The position numbers were made by a program, and so were the translations under genes. Shown piece after piece: positions 43,131-52,499 of a stretch of DNA of 64,000 nucleotides (positions are counted from its first letter, which is position 1; every line of letters starts with the position of its first letter). Source of the stretch: Gemmata massiliana. GTDB lineage: Bacteria > Planctomycetota > Planctomycetia > Gemmatales > Gemmataceae. The notes beneath the pieces are model-generated. The model made no database searches, was not told where the DNA came from, and saw only the letters and a list, made by a program, of their open reading frames with translations. The stretch spans positions 913,915 through 977,914 of the forward strand of contig HG799465.1 in the NCBI GenBank assembly GCA_000531095.1, written 5' to 3'.

Positions 43131-44501
43131 TCACTGCGCGGGAGCTACCCCGGGATTCGTGTGAGCGGTCGGCTCGTCCGGAGGCAATTGCCCCGACCAG
43201 CGCGACGGCATCGTGAGCCACAAGTACGCTTCGATGCCGACAGCGGCCGCGAAAATCACGACGCTCCCCCACTGCGAGAGCGTCAGCCCGCCGCCGATGG
43301 TCGGCTCGATCCGGAGCGATTCGTTGATGAACCGGTGAATCGCGTAGCCGACCATGAGGAGCACCATCACCTGTCCGTCGTGCCGACGGTACGGATAGTA
43401 CGCGACCAACAACAGGATGAGGAGCACCATGCTCACGGTTTCGTAGAGCTGCGTCGGGTACAGCCCGATGGTCGCGGGCGCGAACCGCAGCTCCGGCTGC
43501 TCCGCCCCCCGCTCGACCGTGAGTTTCAGTTCCGATTTCCCCCGCGGCCATTCGCCCACTAGCACGTCGAAGTAATCGCGCGTGATGGCCCCCTCCGCGC
43601 CGCCGAAGACCGCGAGCCGTGCGTCGCGATACTTCTCGAACGAATCGAACAGCACGCGGACCCGCCCGCCGGGACCGGTTTCGACCTCCGCCCCCTTCGC
43701 TTTGAACGCATCCGCGGTCGCCTGCGCTTTTTCGTCCGCCCCGCTGAGTTCGATGACGATGTAGTTCGGCCGGTCGTTCACCCGGGTGATGCGGTCGCCG
43801 GGTTTCACGCCGGCACGATCGGCGGCCGAACCGGTTTCCACGCTCGCCACAACCGCACGCGGATCTTCAAAGGGGTTTCCGACCTGCCGGGGTTCGATCG
43901 TGAACCCGGTGGCCGTCTGGAGGTGCTGTTCGCGCACGAGCAACTGGCGCGCGTGCGCCGGGAGCATCGGGAAGTGCGCGGCGCCGAGCGGCACCGGGCG
44001 GCACTCTTCGCACGCGACCTGTCCCCAGCAGCAACCGTTGAGGTAACACCCGATCCGGCCGATCGCCAGACCGAGCGCGAGCAGCGGCGCCACCGCGTCC
44101 GCGAGGCGCCAACCCGACACGTCGAGCCGGCGCAGGACGAAGTAGTAGAAGAGGCCGTAACCGATCACCCCGCCGAGCGCGGACCCGTAGAAGATGATCC
44201 CGCCTTCCCAGATCTTGAAGAACGCCCCGATCAGCCCGACGATGCTCTGGTCCGGGAAGTGGTGAGAGTATTGGATCATGTACAGCGTGCGGGCGCCGAC
44301 CAGCCCGGACACGAACAGCCAGATGACCATGTCCTGGAACCGCTCGGGCGGCATGTTCGCGGTCCGCTTGGCGCGCCGCGACCCCCACACCGTCACCGCG
44401 ACGAAGCACACGAACAGCATCGCCCCGAACCCGTACATCGGGATGCCGTCGGGCGGGAACGAGTTTTTGAAGAACGGGATCGTGAACAGAACTTGTTGCA
44501 T
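43131..44501 (-). CDS. lgt: Prolipoprotein diacylglyceryl transferase with an inserted PDZ-like region
   Basis: Lgt attaches diacylglycerol to the lipobox Cys of prolipoproteins. The 456-residue protein keeps the membrane segments and key motifs: YGFGAMLFVCF (residues 23-33), IWEGGIIFYGSALGG (97-111), the signature GRIGCYLNGCCWG (148-160), and GLYPTQLYE (346-354). Between the last two, where ordinary Lgt has a periplasmic loop, there is an extra stretch of some 130 residues (about 211-335). It contains a PDZ-like core, VVASVETGSAADRAGVKPGD (217-236). A normal Lgt has 260-300 residues. GAGG precedes the ATG at 44501. Confidence 0.9.
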   Translation of the reverse strand: MQQVLFTIPFFKNSFPPDGIPMYGFGAMLFVCFVAVTVWGSRRAKRTANMPPERFQDMVIWLFVSGLVGARTLYMIQYSHHFPDQSIVGLIGAFFKIWEGGIIFYGSALGGVIGYGLFYYFVLRRLDVSGWRLADAVAPLLALGLAIGRIGCYLNGCCWGQVACEECRPVPLGAAHFPMLPAHARQLLVREQHLQTATGFTIEPRQVGNPFEDPRAVVASVETGSAADRAGVKPGDRITRVNDRPNYIVIELSGADEKAQATADAFKAKGAEVETGPGGRVRVLFDSFEKYRDARLAVFGGAEGAITRDYFDVLVGEWPRGKSELKLTVERGAEQPELRFAPATIGLYPTQLYETVSMVLLILLLVAYYPYRRHDGQVMVLLMVGYAIHRFINESLRIEPTIGGGLTLSQWGSVVIFAAAVGIEAYLWLTMPSRWSGQLPPDEPTAHTNPGVAPAQ

Positions 44502-44515
44502 GGAATCCTCTTGGC

Positions 44516-44576
44516 GAACCCGGCACACGAGTGCCGGGGTGGAGTTCTAGCACCCCCGACCTGGCGGCCGGGGTTC
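44516..44576. repeat. Two facing GAACCC/GGGGTT hairpins between lgt and the MoxR gene
   Basis: On the plus strand GAACCCGGCA-CACGAG-TGCCGGGGTG starts at 44516. On the minus strand a related unit, GAACCCCGGCC-GCCAGG-TCGGGGGTG, starts at 44576. Each can form its own hairpin, and together they pair as GAACC(C)GGC/GCCGGGGTTC. The same two-unit layout is seen at 56648-56712. Confidence 0.7.
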
Positions 44577-44583
44577 ACCAGAA

Positions 44584-45555
44584 TCACGGTACCGGTAATC
44601 GGTCCAGTACCTGTTTGACGAGCGATTCGGGGCGCAGGTCTTCGGCCTCGGCCTCGAAGGAGATCACGAGGCGGTGGCGCAGCACGTCGGGCGCGGCGGT
44701 TTTTACGTCTTCGGGCGTCACGTACCGCGGCCCACGAGGAAGCGTGGCCTTGGCCGCACGCAGCAGCGCGATCGCGGCCCGGGTGCTCGCGCCCAACTGA
44801 ATCAGCCCGGTCATATCGAGTCCGTAATCCGCCGGCTTGCGCGTGGCGCGGATCACGTCGATCATGTACTCCTTCACCTTCGCGTCGACGTATACCGAAT
44901 CCGCCGCCCGTCGCAACTCTTCTAATTCGTTCGCTTCGAGGGCCGGGGGGATTTCCACACTCGTGGCCAAACCGCCCATTCGGTCCAGAACCGCCAATTC
45001 GTCCGCCCGGCTCGGGTAATCGATCACCACCTTGAGCATGAACCGGTCCACCTGCGCTTCGGGAAGCGGGTAGGTGCCTTCTTGCTCGATGGGGTTCTGC
45101 GTGGCGAGCACGAAGAACGGCCGCGGGAGCCGGAGCGTACTCTCGCCGATGGTGACTTGGCGTTCGGCCATCGCTTCCAGTAGCGCGCTCTGCACTTTAG
45201 CCGGGGCGCGGTTGATCTCGTCGGCCAGCACGACGTTCGCGAACACCGGCCCCTGCTTCACGGTGAAGTCACCGGTCCGCGGGTTGTAAATCTGCGTGCC
45301 GATCACGTCGGCCGGGAGCAGGTCGGGCGTGAACTGGACGCGGGCGAACTTGAGGTGCAGCGCGCTCGCGACCGTGCGCACCGCGAGTGTTTTCGCCAGC
45401 CCGGGCACGCCCTCGAGCAACACGTGCCCGTCCGTCAGTAGCCCGATGAGTAGCCCATCGATCAACTTGCGCTGACCGATGAGCACGCTCTCGACCGCCC
45501 GGTAGAACGGGTCCAGCTTCGGCCGCAGTTTCTCGATTGTCGCCGGATCGGTCAT
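44584..45555 (-). CDS. MoxR-family AAA ATPase
   Basis: MoxR ATPases act as chaperones, often to mature metal-binding or von Willebrand-domain proteins encoded next to them. The 323-residue protein has Walker A (EGVPGLAKTL), Walker B (VVLADEINRAP), sensor 1 (VLATQNPIEQEGTYPLPEAQ), an Arg finger region (DRFMLKV) and the C-terminal lid domain (GASTRAAIALLRAAKA). GGAGCG lies before the ATG at 45555. In many genomes a DUF58 gene follows MoxR; here it is followed by lgt, so the usual partner is missing in this neighbourhood. Confidence 0.92.
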   Translation of the reverse strand: MTDPATIEKLRPKLDPFYRAVESVLIGQRKLIDGLLIGLLTDGHVLLEGVPGLAKTLAVRTVASALHLKFARVQFTPDLLPADVIGTQIYNPRTGDFTVKQGPVFANVVLADEINRAPAKVQSALLEAMAERQVTIGESTLRLPRPFFVLATQNPIEQEGTYPLPEAQVDRFMLKVVIDYPSRADELAVLDRMGGLATSVEIPPALEANELEELRRAADSVYVDAKVKEYMIDVIRATRKPADYGLDMTGLIQLGASTRAAIALLRAAKATLPRGPRYVTPEDVKTAAPDVLRHRLVISFEAEAEDLRPESLVKQVLDRLPVP

Positions 45556-45817
45556 ATTCGCTCCAAGCGCCCGTCCGCAAGAGTAGCGGTTGTATGCATC
45601 ATACCAACCGCCTTGAGTAAGTGGGCGTTGCCGACGGGTCGCGGGGTCTACCTCATGATACAGACGAGTGCGCTGTGGGAAGCTACCCTGCCGGTTGAAT
45701 CGACCCGGCAACCGGGGCAATTGGGCGAGGCTGGGGAAAACGACTGGCGCGCGTGCGCAAACTCGGGAATAAAACTAGAGCTACCGCCCTCAGTTCCCAC
45801 CGCAGAGGTCTCATCAC

Positions 45818-48800
45818 ATGCTGCGCGCTCGGCTCGCGTCGCGCGGGTTCGCGGCGATTGCCCTGTTCGGGTTGATCGTTGCGTCCGCCGGCCCCCTTTC
45901 GGCCCAACCCGCAAATAAAAAGGTGCTCACGTTCGCGGAGTACGACATCTGGCGCGCGGCGAGCAGCGTGACGCTCTCGCGCGACGGACAGTTCGTCGCG
46001 TACCTCGTTGGTGCGGAGAACGCGGACGGCGAAGCGGTGGTGCGACACGTGAGCACCGGAAGGGAGTACCGGTTCCCGCGCGGCGTCGCGAGCGGAACCC
46101 CGGTGCTCGGCACGTCCTCGCGCTTCACCCCCAACGGCAAAAAGGTGCTGCTGCCGCTCACGCCCACAAAGGCGGCTCTCGATAAGGCGAAATCCGACAA
46201 ACTGAAGACGGACGAGTACCCGAAAGCCACGATCGCGATCATCGATCTGGCGAGCGGGAAGGAACTGGATCGCATCACGGGAAGCGGTTCGTTCCAGATC
46301 GGCGGCGAGGGCGACGGGTTCCTCATCTACCGCAAGCCGACCACGCCCGAACCGGGCAAGACCGAGGCGAAAGAACCCATCACTCCTCCGGCCAAAGGTA
46401 AGGGTAAGGGACCGCTCCCGGCTCCCGGCGGCGCGACCGCGGGGCCGGCGCGCACCTACGGGTCCGACCTGTTCATCCGCGACCTCTCCGGCACTACCGA
46501 TCGCACGATCACCGAAGTGAGCGAGTACAGCCTCTCGGCCGACGAGCAGACGCTGGTGTACACCGTGTCGTCGCGCAAGGACGAGAAGAACGGCGTGTAC
46601 ACGCTGAACCCGAAATTCGGCACCGGCGGATCGCCGCTGAAGGTCGGCCCGGGTCGGTACACGAACCTGATCTGGGACGAGAAGCAAACCAAGCTCGCGT
46701 TCTTCTTCGACGACAGTCAGATTCCGTCCGCGGCGCTCGCTCCGCCGCCACACCCGGCCGGTTCGTCGGTGGGAACTCCGATCACAACGACCCCGAGCAC
46801 ACCCACGCCCCCGCGCTACCGCGTGTTCGTGTGGGACCGCGCGGCGAAGACCGAACCGAAGCCGATCACGCGCCTACCACTCGGTGCGATCGGCGGGTTC
46901 GGCGCAATCACGGCGACCGCGGTCGCGACCCACGCTCCGGCCCCGGCCGCGCTCAATGAGGTTCTCGGACCCGATACGCCCGGCATCAAGAAGGGCTGGA
47001 CGATCTCGGGCAACACGCTGAGCTTCTCGCAAGACGGCACGAAGCTCTACGTCGCCACCGCGCCCGAACGCGCCCCGCAACCGACCACCCCGCCGACCGA
47101 TGACATCCAGCTCGACATCTGGCACTGGAAGGACGCGAACATCCAGCCGATGCAGAAACTGCGCGCGGCGCAGGACCGGAACCGCACGTTCGGCGCGGTC
47201 ATGCTCCTCGACACCAAGCAGTTCCGCCAGCTCTCGGACGACGAGGTGACCGTGCAACAGGCCGCGGTCGGCGACTGGGCCATGAGCACCGACGACCGGA
47301 AGTACAAGCACACCACCGGGTACGCCTTCCCGGTGGCCAACGACTACGCGCTCGTGAACGTGCGGTCGGGAGCCAAGTTGCCGGTCGCGACCGCGAGCAC
47401 GGCGAACTTCGCCCTCGCCCCGAACGGGAAATACCTACTATCGTTCAACGGCAAGGACTGGTCCACCGTCTCCGTTCCGGACGGCAAGAAGGTGAACCTG
47501 ACGGAAAAGCTCGCGGTGAAGTTCTTCGACGAGGAACACGACTCGCCGAGCGACCCGCCGCCCTACGGCGCGGCGCAGTGGACCTCGGACGGCAAGTTCG
47601 TCCTGCTGAGCGACCGGTACGACATCTGGAAGATCGCCGCCGACGGGTCCGGCGCGGAGAACCTCACGAAAGTGGGCCGCACACAGGGTCTGCGGTTCAC
47701 GCTCCTGCGCCCGCGCAGTCCGGACGATCGCAGCCCGCTCGAGCGCACGGTGGATCTAAGCAAGCCCCACCTGCTCGGTACAGAGAATCTCCGCACCTAC
47801 GACACCGGGTTCTACCGGCTCGAACCGGGCGCGGAACCGCGACTGTTGTTGATGGGCGGCCGCAGCTACGGCAACCCGATCAAGGCGAAGGACGCGGACG
47901 TGTACCTCCTCACGGTGCAGACGTTCTCGCAGTACCCGGACTACTACGTCACTTCGCCGGACTTCAACGAACTGACCCGCGTGACGGACATCAACCCGCA
48001 CGTGAAGAACTACAACTGGGGCCGGGCGGAACAGGTCCGGTACACCAGCACGGACGGCGCCCCGCTCACCGGCATCCTCGTCAAGCCGGAGAACTTCGAC
48101 CCGTCGAAGAAGTACCCGATGGTGGTGTACATCTACGAGCGACTGTCAGAGAACCTGCACCAGTTCCGCGTGCCCAACGTGACACGGGGCCAGGTCGTTA
48201 ACCCGACGTTCTACGCGAGCAACGGGTATCTCGTGCTGATGCCGGACATCGCGTACAAGATCGGGTACCCCGGCCCCAGTGCGATCAAGTGCGTGCTGCC
48301 CGCGATCCAGGCCGTGGTCGATAAGGGGTTCGTGGACGAAAAGGCGATCGGTATCAACGGCCAGTCGTGGGGCGGGTACCAGATCGCGTACATGGTCACT
48401 CAAACGAACCGCTTCAAGGCGGCGGTGGCCGGGGCGCCGGTGTCCAACATGGTGAGCGCCTACGACGGCATCCGCTGGGGCACCGGTTTGCCGCGCCAGT
48501 TCCAGTACGAGAAGACGCAGAGCCGCATCGGGGCGACGCTGTGGGAAACGCCGATGCGCTACATCGAGAACTCGCCGGTCTTCATGGCGGACCGGGTGCA
48601 GACGCCGCTCCTGATGATCCACAACGACCAGGACGACGCGGTGCCGTGGTACCAGGGGATCGAGTACTTCCTGGCCCTCCGGCGCCTCGGCAAAGAGGCC
48701 TACCTGCTGTACTACAACGGCGAGCCGCACAACCTCGCGAAGAAGCCGGCCGCGCGCGACTTCGCCATGCGGATGTTCCAGTTCTTCGAGCACCACTTGA

Positions 48801-48916
48801 AGAACAAGCCCGCGCCCGAGTGGATGGAAAAGGGCGTGCCGTACATCGACCGCGAAAAGGAAAAGGAACAGTGGCGCAAGCAGTACGGCCTGCGGGACGA
48901 CCGGTACGAGCGCTGA
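45818..48916 (+). CDS. Secreted S9 family serine peptidase (prolyl oligopeptidase type)
   Basis: The 1032-residue protein has a signal peptide (GLIVASAGPLSAQPA), an N-terminal propeller region with a Pro/Thr-rich insertion near residues 305-335 (PPHPAGSSVGTPITTTPST), and a C-terminal alpha/beta hydrolase domain. The nucleophile Ser lies in GINGQSWGGY (S850), the acid in HNDQDDAVPW and the His in NGEPHNL. The order and spacing are those of S9 peptidases such as acylaminoacyl or dipeptidyl peptidases. It is longer than usual (650-800) because of the insertions. It probably digests peptides outside the cytoplasm. A terminator hairpin follows. Confidence 0.92.
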   Translation: MLRARLASRGFAAIALFGLIVASAGPLSAQPANKKVLTFAEYDIWRAASSVTLSRDGQFVAYLVGAENADGEAVVRHVSTGREYRFPRGVASGTPVLGTSSRFTPNGKKVLLPLTPTKAALDKAKSDKLKTDEYPKATIAIIDLASGKELDRITGSGSFQIGGEGDGFLIYRKPTTPEPGKTEAKEPITPPAKGKGKGPLPAPGGATAGPARTYGSDLFIRDLSGTTDRTITEVSEYSLSADEQTLVYTVSSRKDEKNGVYTLNPKFGTGGSPLKVGPGRYTNLIWDEKQTKLAFFFDDSQIPSAALAPPPHPAGSSVGTPITTTPSTPTPPRYRVFVWDRAAKTEPKPITRLPLGAIGGFGAITATAVATHAPAPAALNEVLGPDTPGIKKGWTISGNTLSFSQDGTKLYVATAPERAPQPTTPPTDDIQLDIWHWKDANIQPMQKLRAAQDRNRTFGAVMLLDTKQFRQLSDDEVTVQQAAVGDWAMSTDDRKYKHTTGYAFPVANDYALVNVRSGAKLPVATASTANFALAPNGKYLLSFNGKDWSTVSVPDGKKVNLTEKLAVKFFDEEHDSPSDPPPYGAAQWTSDGKFVLLSDRYDIWKIAADGSGAENLTKVGRTQGLRFTLLRPRSPDDRSPLERTVDLSKPHLLGTENLRTYDTGFYRLEPGAEPRLLLMGGRSYGNPIKAKDADVYLLTVQTFSQYPDYYVTSPDFNELTRVTDINPHVKNYNWGRAEQVRYTSTDGAPLTGILVKPENFDPSKKYPMVVYIYERLSENLHQFRVPNVTRGQVVNPTFYASNGYLVLMPDIAYKIGYPGPSAIKCVLPAIQAVVDKGFVDEKAIGINGQSWGGYQIAYMVTQTNRFKAAVAGAPVSNMVSAYDGIRWGTGLPRQFQYEKTQSRIGATLWETPMRYIENSPVFMADRVQTPLLMIHNDQDDAVPWYQGIEYFLALRRLGKEAYLLYYNGEPHNLAKKPAARDFAMRMFQFFEHHLKNKPAPEWMEKGVPYIDREKEKEQWRKQYGLRDDRYER

Positions 48917-48934
48917 GTTCGACGCTCTCGTAAC

Positions 48935-48966
48935 GAGCCGCGACCGCAAGTGGTCGGTCGCGGCTC
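48935..48966 (+). terminator. Terminator hairpin of the S9 peptidase gene
   Basis: Stem GAGCCGCGACCG/CGGTCGCGGCTC (48935-48946 and 48955-48966), 19 bases after the stop codon. No T run follows, so it could be factor-assisted. Confidence 0.65.
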
Positions 48967-49135
48967 ATCACGTCCGGGGCTGCCCTCCGCCCTCGGACCA
49001 CTTCCCATCACCGCGGAGACGCGAAATCACGCTCTGGTCTGATCCGCGTTATCAGCGTTATCCGCGGCTCTGACTCTCGCGCCCTTGGATCGCAGCCCGT
49101 TCGCCCGCAACGACGCTCTTGAAATGAGATCCACC

Positions 49136-49187
49136 AAACGTTCGGGGCCGGGAGACGCACTTAGCATCTCCCGGCCCCTGAACGTTT
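49136..49187. terminator. Long hairpin near the end of the minus-strand lipoprotein gene
   Basis: Arms 49136-49155 (AAACGTTCGGGGCCGGGAGA) and 49167-49187 pair with a single one-base bulge. AAA and TTT flank the stem on the two strands, so it can end transcription in both directions. It lies 20 bases beyond the stop of the lipoprotein gene at 49207. Confidence 0.8.
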
Positions 49188-49206
49188 CTCAGTACGCGCT
49201 AACAAT

Positions 49207-49680
49207 TTAGCGGAAACCCGCGAGGCTGCTGTGAGCGTTCCCACTATCGCGGATCTGCTTCACGCTCACCGGGGCCGACGGCTTCAAGCCGGGCCGTGCG
49301 TAGTACACCATCACCTGCGACAACTCCGTGTCCGCCGGGAGGCGGTGCTGCGGGGTGATCGCGCGGCCGGACATTTCGCCGGGCATCCGCACCATCCAGC
49401 GGTCGTTCCCGGGCAGGTCGTACAGCGTGAGGGTACGGGTCTGTTCGTCGTAGTTAATGCGGTCCGCATCGGGCGGCGGGAGTTTCGGTCGGTTCGTCAC
49501 CCACGCCGGATCGTTCGGCCCGCTAGCCGAGGTCTGCACGGCGTCCGCGCCGGGCGGAGTAGCAGAACCGCACCCGAACAGCGCAACCGGGAACGACACG
49601 AGCACAAAAGCCCGTGCGCGCCGCCCCCATGCCGCGCGGCAAATGGCGTTGCTCGATGAGAGCGACTTGAACGCGGTCAT
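49207..49680 (-). CDS. Lipoprotein of unknown function
   Basis: The ATG at 49680 is preceded by a strong GGAGGAGGGG. The 157-residue product has a long leader with Arg residues (WGRRARAF) before a hydrophobic stretch and lipobox (VSFPVALFGC), so the lipidated Cys is near residue 37. The mature domain of about 120 residues has a small beta-like segment (RINYDEQTRTLTLYDLPGN, RWMVRMPGEMSG) and ends in KQIRDSGNAHSSLAGFR. I know no family. It is isolated between two other secreted-protein genes. Confidence 0.65.
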   Translation of the reverse strand: MTAFKSLSSSNAICRAAWGRRARAFVLVSFPVALFGCGSATPPGADAVQTSASGPNDPAWVTNRPKLPPPDADRINYDEQTRTLTLYDLPGNDRWMVRMPGEMSGRAITPQHRLPADTELSQVMVYYARPGLKPSAPVSVKQIRDSGNAHSSLAGFR

Positions 49681-49951
49681 GATACCCCTCCTCCTTACAG
49701 GGCGGCTTTCGTGTTGGGTGCTTAAACTTACGCGCCATCCTTGGAAGGATACCGGCGAGGTACGGCATCCAAACAGCGACCGCGGAAATCTCCGCATACT
49801 TGAAACGTAGCACCGAGACTTGTCAAGCGGAAGGTGCGTGGGCGAAAATGTGATGGGGCCGACGGCCCCAATTCGCGCCGCGTTCGTTGTATTCCGAATA
49901 TTTTCGTGCTTGCGTGGTGTACGAACACCACGGCTATCGTCTCATTTCGCT

Positions 49952-51688
49952 TTACTTGATGATCTCGACCATCTTCTCCGTTGTCGTCGGTCGATCCCCG
50001 AGGCTGTCCGCGCTCATGCGAACACGGAACTCAGCCTGATCCGCCTTCATCCCCTTGAATGTAAGCGTGTACGTCGCCTTTCCGTTACTGGGAACGGACT
50101 CCGCGTTGAACTGAACGAGGTTACCCTCGACGCGGACGCTCGGTGTGGTCTGTACCACGCTCACATTGTCCGGAACCTCGATCTGAACCCGCACGTTGCG
50201 CCCCGCTTCGTTCCCGGTGTTCTTCACCTCCACCGTGAGAACACCCTGCTTGCCGACCTGCACCGTTAGCGAGTCGAACTTCGTTTCCGACACGAGCGCC
50301 GCCGTCCCCGCGAACGTCGTCGCGACGTCCTGCGAGGCGCGCGTACCGCGGGAATCCGATACCTGACTCGTCACCGTGCGCCGACCGGTCGTGCTCGCCT
50401 TCAATTCGTACCGGAACGTCTGAGCTTCACCGGGCTCCAACCGCGGAACCTGCCACATGATGGAGTCGCGAGAGATTTGGCCGCCGTCAGTCTTCTTGGT
50501 CGGTCGGCAGCCTGCGGGGAGCGTACCCGTGACTCTCAAAGCGGTGCTCGGGAGCGTGCCGGTGTTCCGCACCAGGATCTCGTACTTCGCGGGCGAGCCC
50601 GCGTCCACCACGCCGTCCGGCCCCGTGAATTTCAGGCTCAGCCCCGGTACGAGTACCTTCGTTTGGGCCTCGGCGGTCTGGTCCTTGTGGAGCTTCGGCC
50701 CGGTCACGCTCGTAAGCGTGTAGATTTCCTTGGCCTCGCGCGGGGTGACGCGGTACTCGATCACCTTCCGCTCGCCGGGTTGAAGTCGGGCGATCTCCCA
50801 CACCCACTGCTGCGTACCCGTATCCTTCTCGGTTTGCTGCCCGCGCTTTCCCCCGGCGGTGATCGGTTCGACCTCGGCCGACGCGGGCACGTTTTCCAGC
50901 ACGCGGATGTGATCGGCCGGCACTTTCGCCAGGTTCTCAACCAGCACGCGGACGTTGTAGGTCTCGTCGCGCACGGTCTGCTTCGGTGCGGCCTTCGTCA
51001 CTTTCACCGTGGGCTTACCGATTTTCGTCGTAACCGATTGGCCGTGTTCGTACTTCACGTAAGCGAGGTTGTTCAGTTCGGTCACGCCCGCTTTTGGGCG
51101 CAGAACGAGTTCGATGGTCTTGGACGCGCCCGCTTTGAGCGTACCGAGGGACCAAACAAGTTGCGGCTTTCGCGAATTCCCCTGTGGTGACAGGCCACCC
51201 GGCTGCACGTCGCTAGTCGCCTTCCCCCCAGTTGGTCCATCGACCGGCGGTTCGGCCCTGACCATGTCAGCGTCCGGCGAGAGCGGGTTGCGCACGGTCA
51301 CGGAATGTGCGTCCGCGGCTGACACGTTCTGCACCACGATGACGTACTTGAGATCCTCGCCGGGTACCGCGTCGGCGGGCACGCGCACGCGGATCGTGAC
51401 AACGGGGTACGCCGGATCATTCACAGATGCGGCAACACCGGTTAATTGCCCCGGTGAACCGCCGGGCACGCGCTGCTGGAACTGCGCCTGCTCCACGTTG
51501 GAATCGGTGGGAACCACAAGTGGCGGAAACACTTCCGGCTTGGGAGCGGGTGCTTCGGGCAAGTTGTAGTACGTGAGCTGTGATTGCTGCGGCTTCTGTG
51601 CGGATGCGGCGAGTGAGACGAAAGCCCATACCGCGACGACCGCCGCCCCGCCGCCCGTTGCCGCCCGGATGTGCTTCCACCGACTCAT
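49952..51688 (-). CDS. Exported protein with repeated DUF11-type beta domains
   Basis: The 578-residue protein has a signal peptide (VWAFVSLAASAQ), a Pro-rich region, and four or so DUF11-like units. Each shows the pattern V.N.G...A..V.V....P..: for example YVIVVQNVSAADAHSVTVRN, YNVRVLVENLAKVPADHIRV, YEILVRNTGTLPSTALRVTG and LTVEVKNTGNEAGRNVRVQI. These Ig-like repeats are found in large surface or adhesion proteins of planctomycetes and related bacteria. GGAGGGG lies just before the ATG at 51688; the extended open frame upstream is not protein-like. Probably a structural or binding protein of the cell envelope. Confidence 0.85.
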   Translation of the reverse strand: MSRWKHIRAATGGGAAVVAVWAFVSLAASAQKPQQSQLTYYNLPEAPAPKPEVFPPLVVPTDSNVEQAQFQQRVPGGSPGQLTGVAASVNDPAYPVVTIRVRVPADAVPGEDLKYVIVVQNVSAADAHSVTVRNPLSPDADMVRAEPPVDGPTGGKATSDVQPGGLSPQGNSRKPQLVWSLGTLKAGASKTIELVLRPKAGVTELNNLAYVKYEHGQSVTTKIGKPTVKVTKAAPKQTVRDETYNVRVLVENLAKVPADHIRVLENVPASAEVEPITAGGKRGQQTEKDTGTQQWVWEIARLQPGERKVIEYRVTPREAKEIYTLTSVTGPKLHKDQTAEAQTKVLVPGLSLKFTGPDGVVDAGSPAKYEILVRNTGTLPSTALRVTGTLPAGCRPTKKTDGGQISRDSIMWQVPRLEPGEAQTFRYELKASTTGRRTVTSQVSDSRGTRASQDVATTFAGTAALVSETKFDSLTVQVGKQGVLTVEVKNTGNEAGRNVRVQIEVPDNVSVVQTTPSVRVEGNLVQFNAESVPSNGKATYTLTFKGMKADQAEFRVRMSADSLGDRPTTTEKMVEIIK

Positions 51689-51926
51689 GATGCCCCTCCG
51701 CAACGTACCGGCCGGACCGGTTCGCGGTGGGGGTATAGCGTTTCGCGGGAGTCTGCGAAAGATCAGTCGGCGCGGGCGACAGGGAGGTAGCAAAACGGCG
51801 CGAGTTCTGGCAAAATGCGTGCAATACGCACGGACAGAATATTTTGGACCGAGGCACAATATCTCCCCGCCGCGAGCGAATTGCGCATGTAGGTAGAAGG
51901 GCGATTCCCCGAACCGCGAGTTCCCC

Positions 51927-52493
51927 ATGAGCGTCGCCGAAGAACTGGACAAACTCAAAAAGATGCGCGACGACAGGACCATCACCGAGGAGCAGTACGA
52001 GCGCGCCGTGGCCGAACTCGACGCGGAGCGCGACGAAGCACGGGTCCGCGGTCGGCGCCGCGACCGGGACGATTACGATGACGAGGGCCACGAGAACCGG
52101 CGCCTGCGCCGCCGCGACTACGACGAGTATGAAGAAGAGTTGTCGCCGCGCGAACTGGAAAAGAAGGGGCGCGAGTGGGGGCTGTTCCTGCACCTCTCGC
52201 TGTTCGCGGGGCACGTCATTCCGTTCGGCGGAATCATCGTGCCCATCATCATCTGGCAGACGAAAAAGGACGAACTACCGAAGCTCGATCAGCACGGCAA
52301 GAACGCGGTGAACTGGATCATTTCGTCCGTCCTTTACTTGCTGATTTGCATCCCGCTCGCGTTCGTGATCGTCGGCATCCCGCTCCTCATCGCGCTCGGC
52401 GTGCTGAACATCGTGTTCCCGATCATCGCCGCGGTGCGGGCGAACGAGGGGCGCGTGTGGAGGTACCCGCTCTCGATTTCGTTCCTGTCGTGA
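51927..52493 (+). CDS. DUF4870-type membrane protein with a charged N-terminal region
   Basis: The 188-residue protein starts with a SHOCT-like helix (LDKLKKMRDDRTITEEQYER), followed by an Arg/Asp/Glu-rich stretch of about 60 residues. Its C-terminal 110 residues match the DUF4870 (Tic20-like) pattern with three membrane segments: WGLFLHLSLFAGHVIPFGG, the central DQHGKNAVNWIISSVLYLL, and PLLIALGVLNIVFPIIAAV. The function of this family is not known. It is divergent from the surface protein gene (238 bases between). Confidence 0.8.
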   Translation: MSVAEELDKLKKMRDDRTITEEQYERAVAELDAERDEARVRGRRRDRDDYDDEGHENRRLRRRDYDEYEEELSPRELEKKGREWGLFLHLSLFAGHVIPFGGIIVPIIIWQTKKDELPKLDQHGKNAVNWIISSVLYLLICIPLAFVIVGIPLLIALGVLNIVFPIIAAVRANEGRVWRYPLSISFLS

Positions 52494-52499
52494 CCGGCC

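Noticed and set aside
45613-45918. 101-residue open frame before the S9 peptidase
   Set aside because: It overlaps the start and signal peptide of the S9 gene in another frame and has no protein-like pattern.
49820-50269. 149-residue plus-strand open frame
   Set aside because: It overlaps the well-supported DUF11 gene on the other strand; composition is a shadow effect of high GC.
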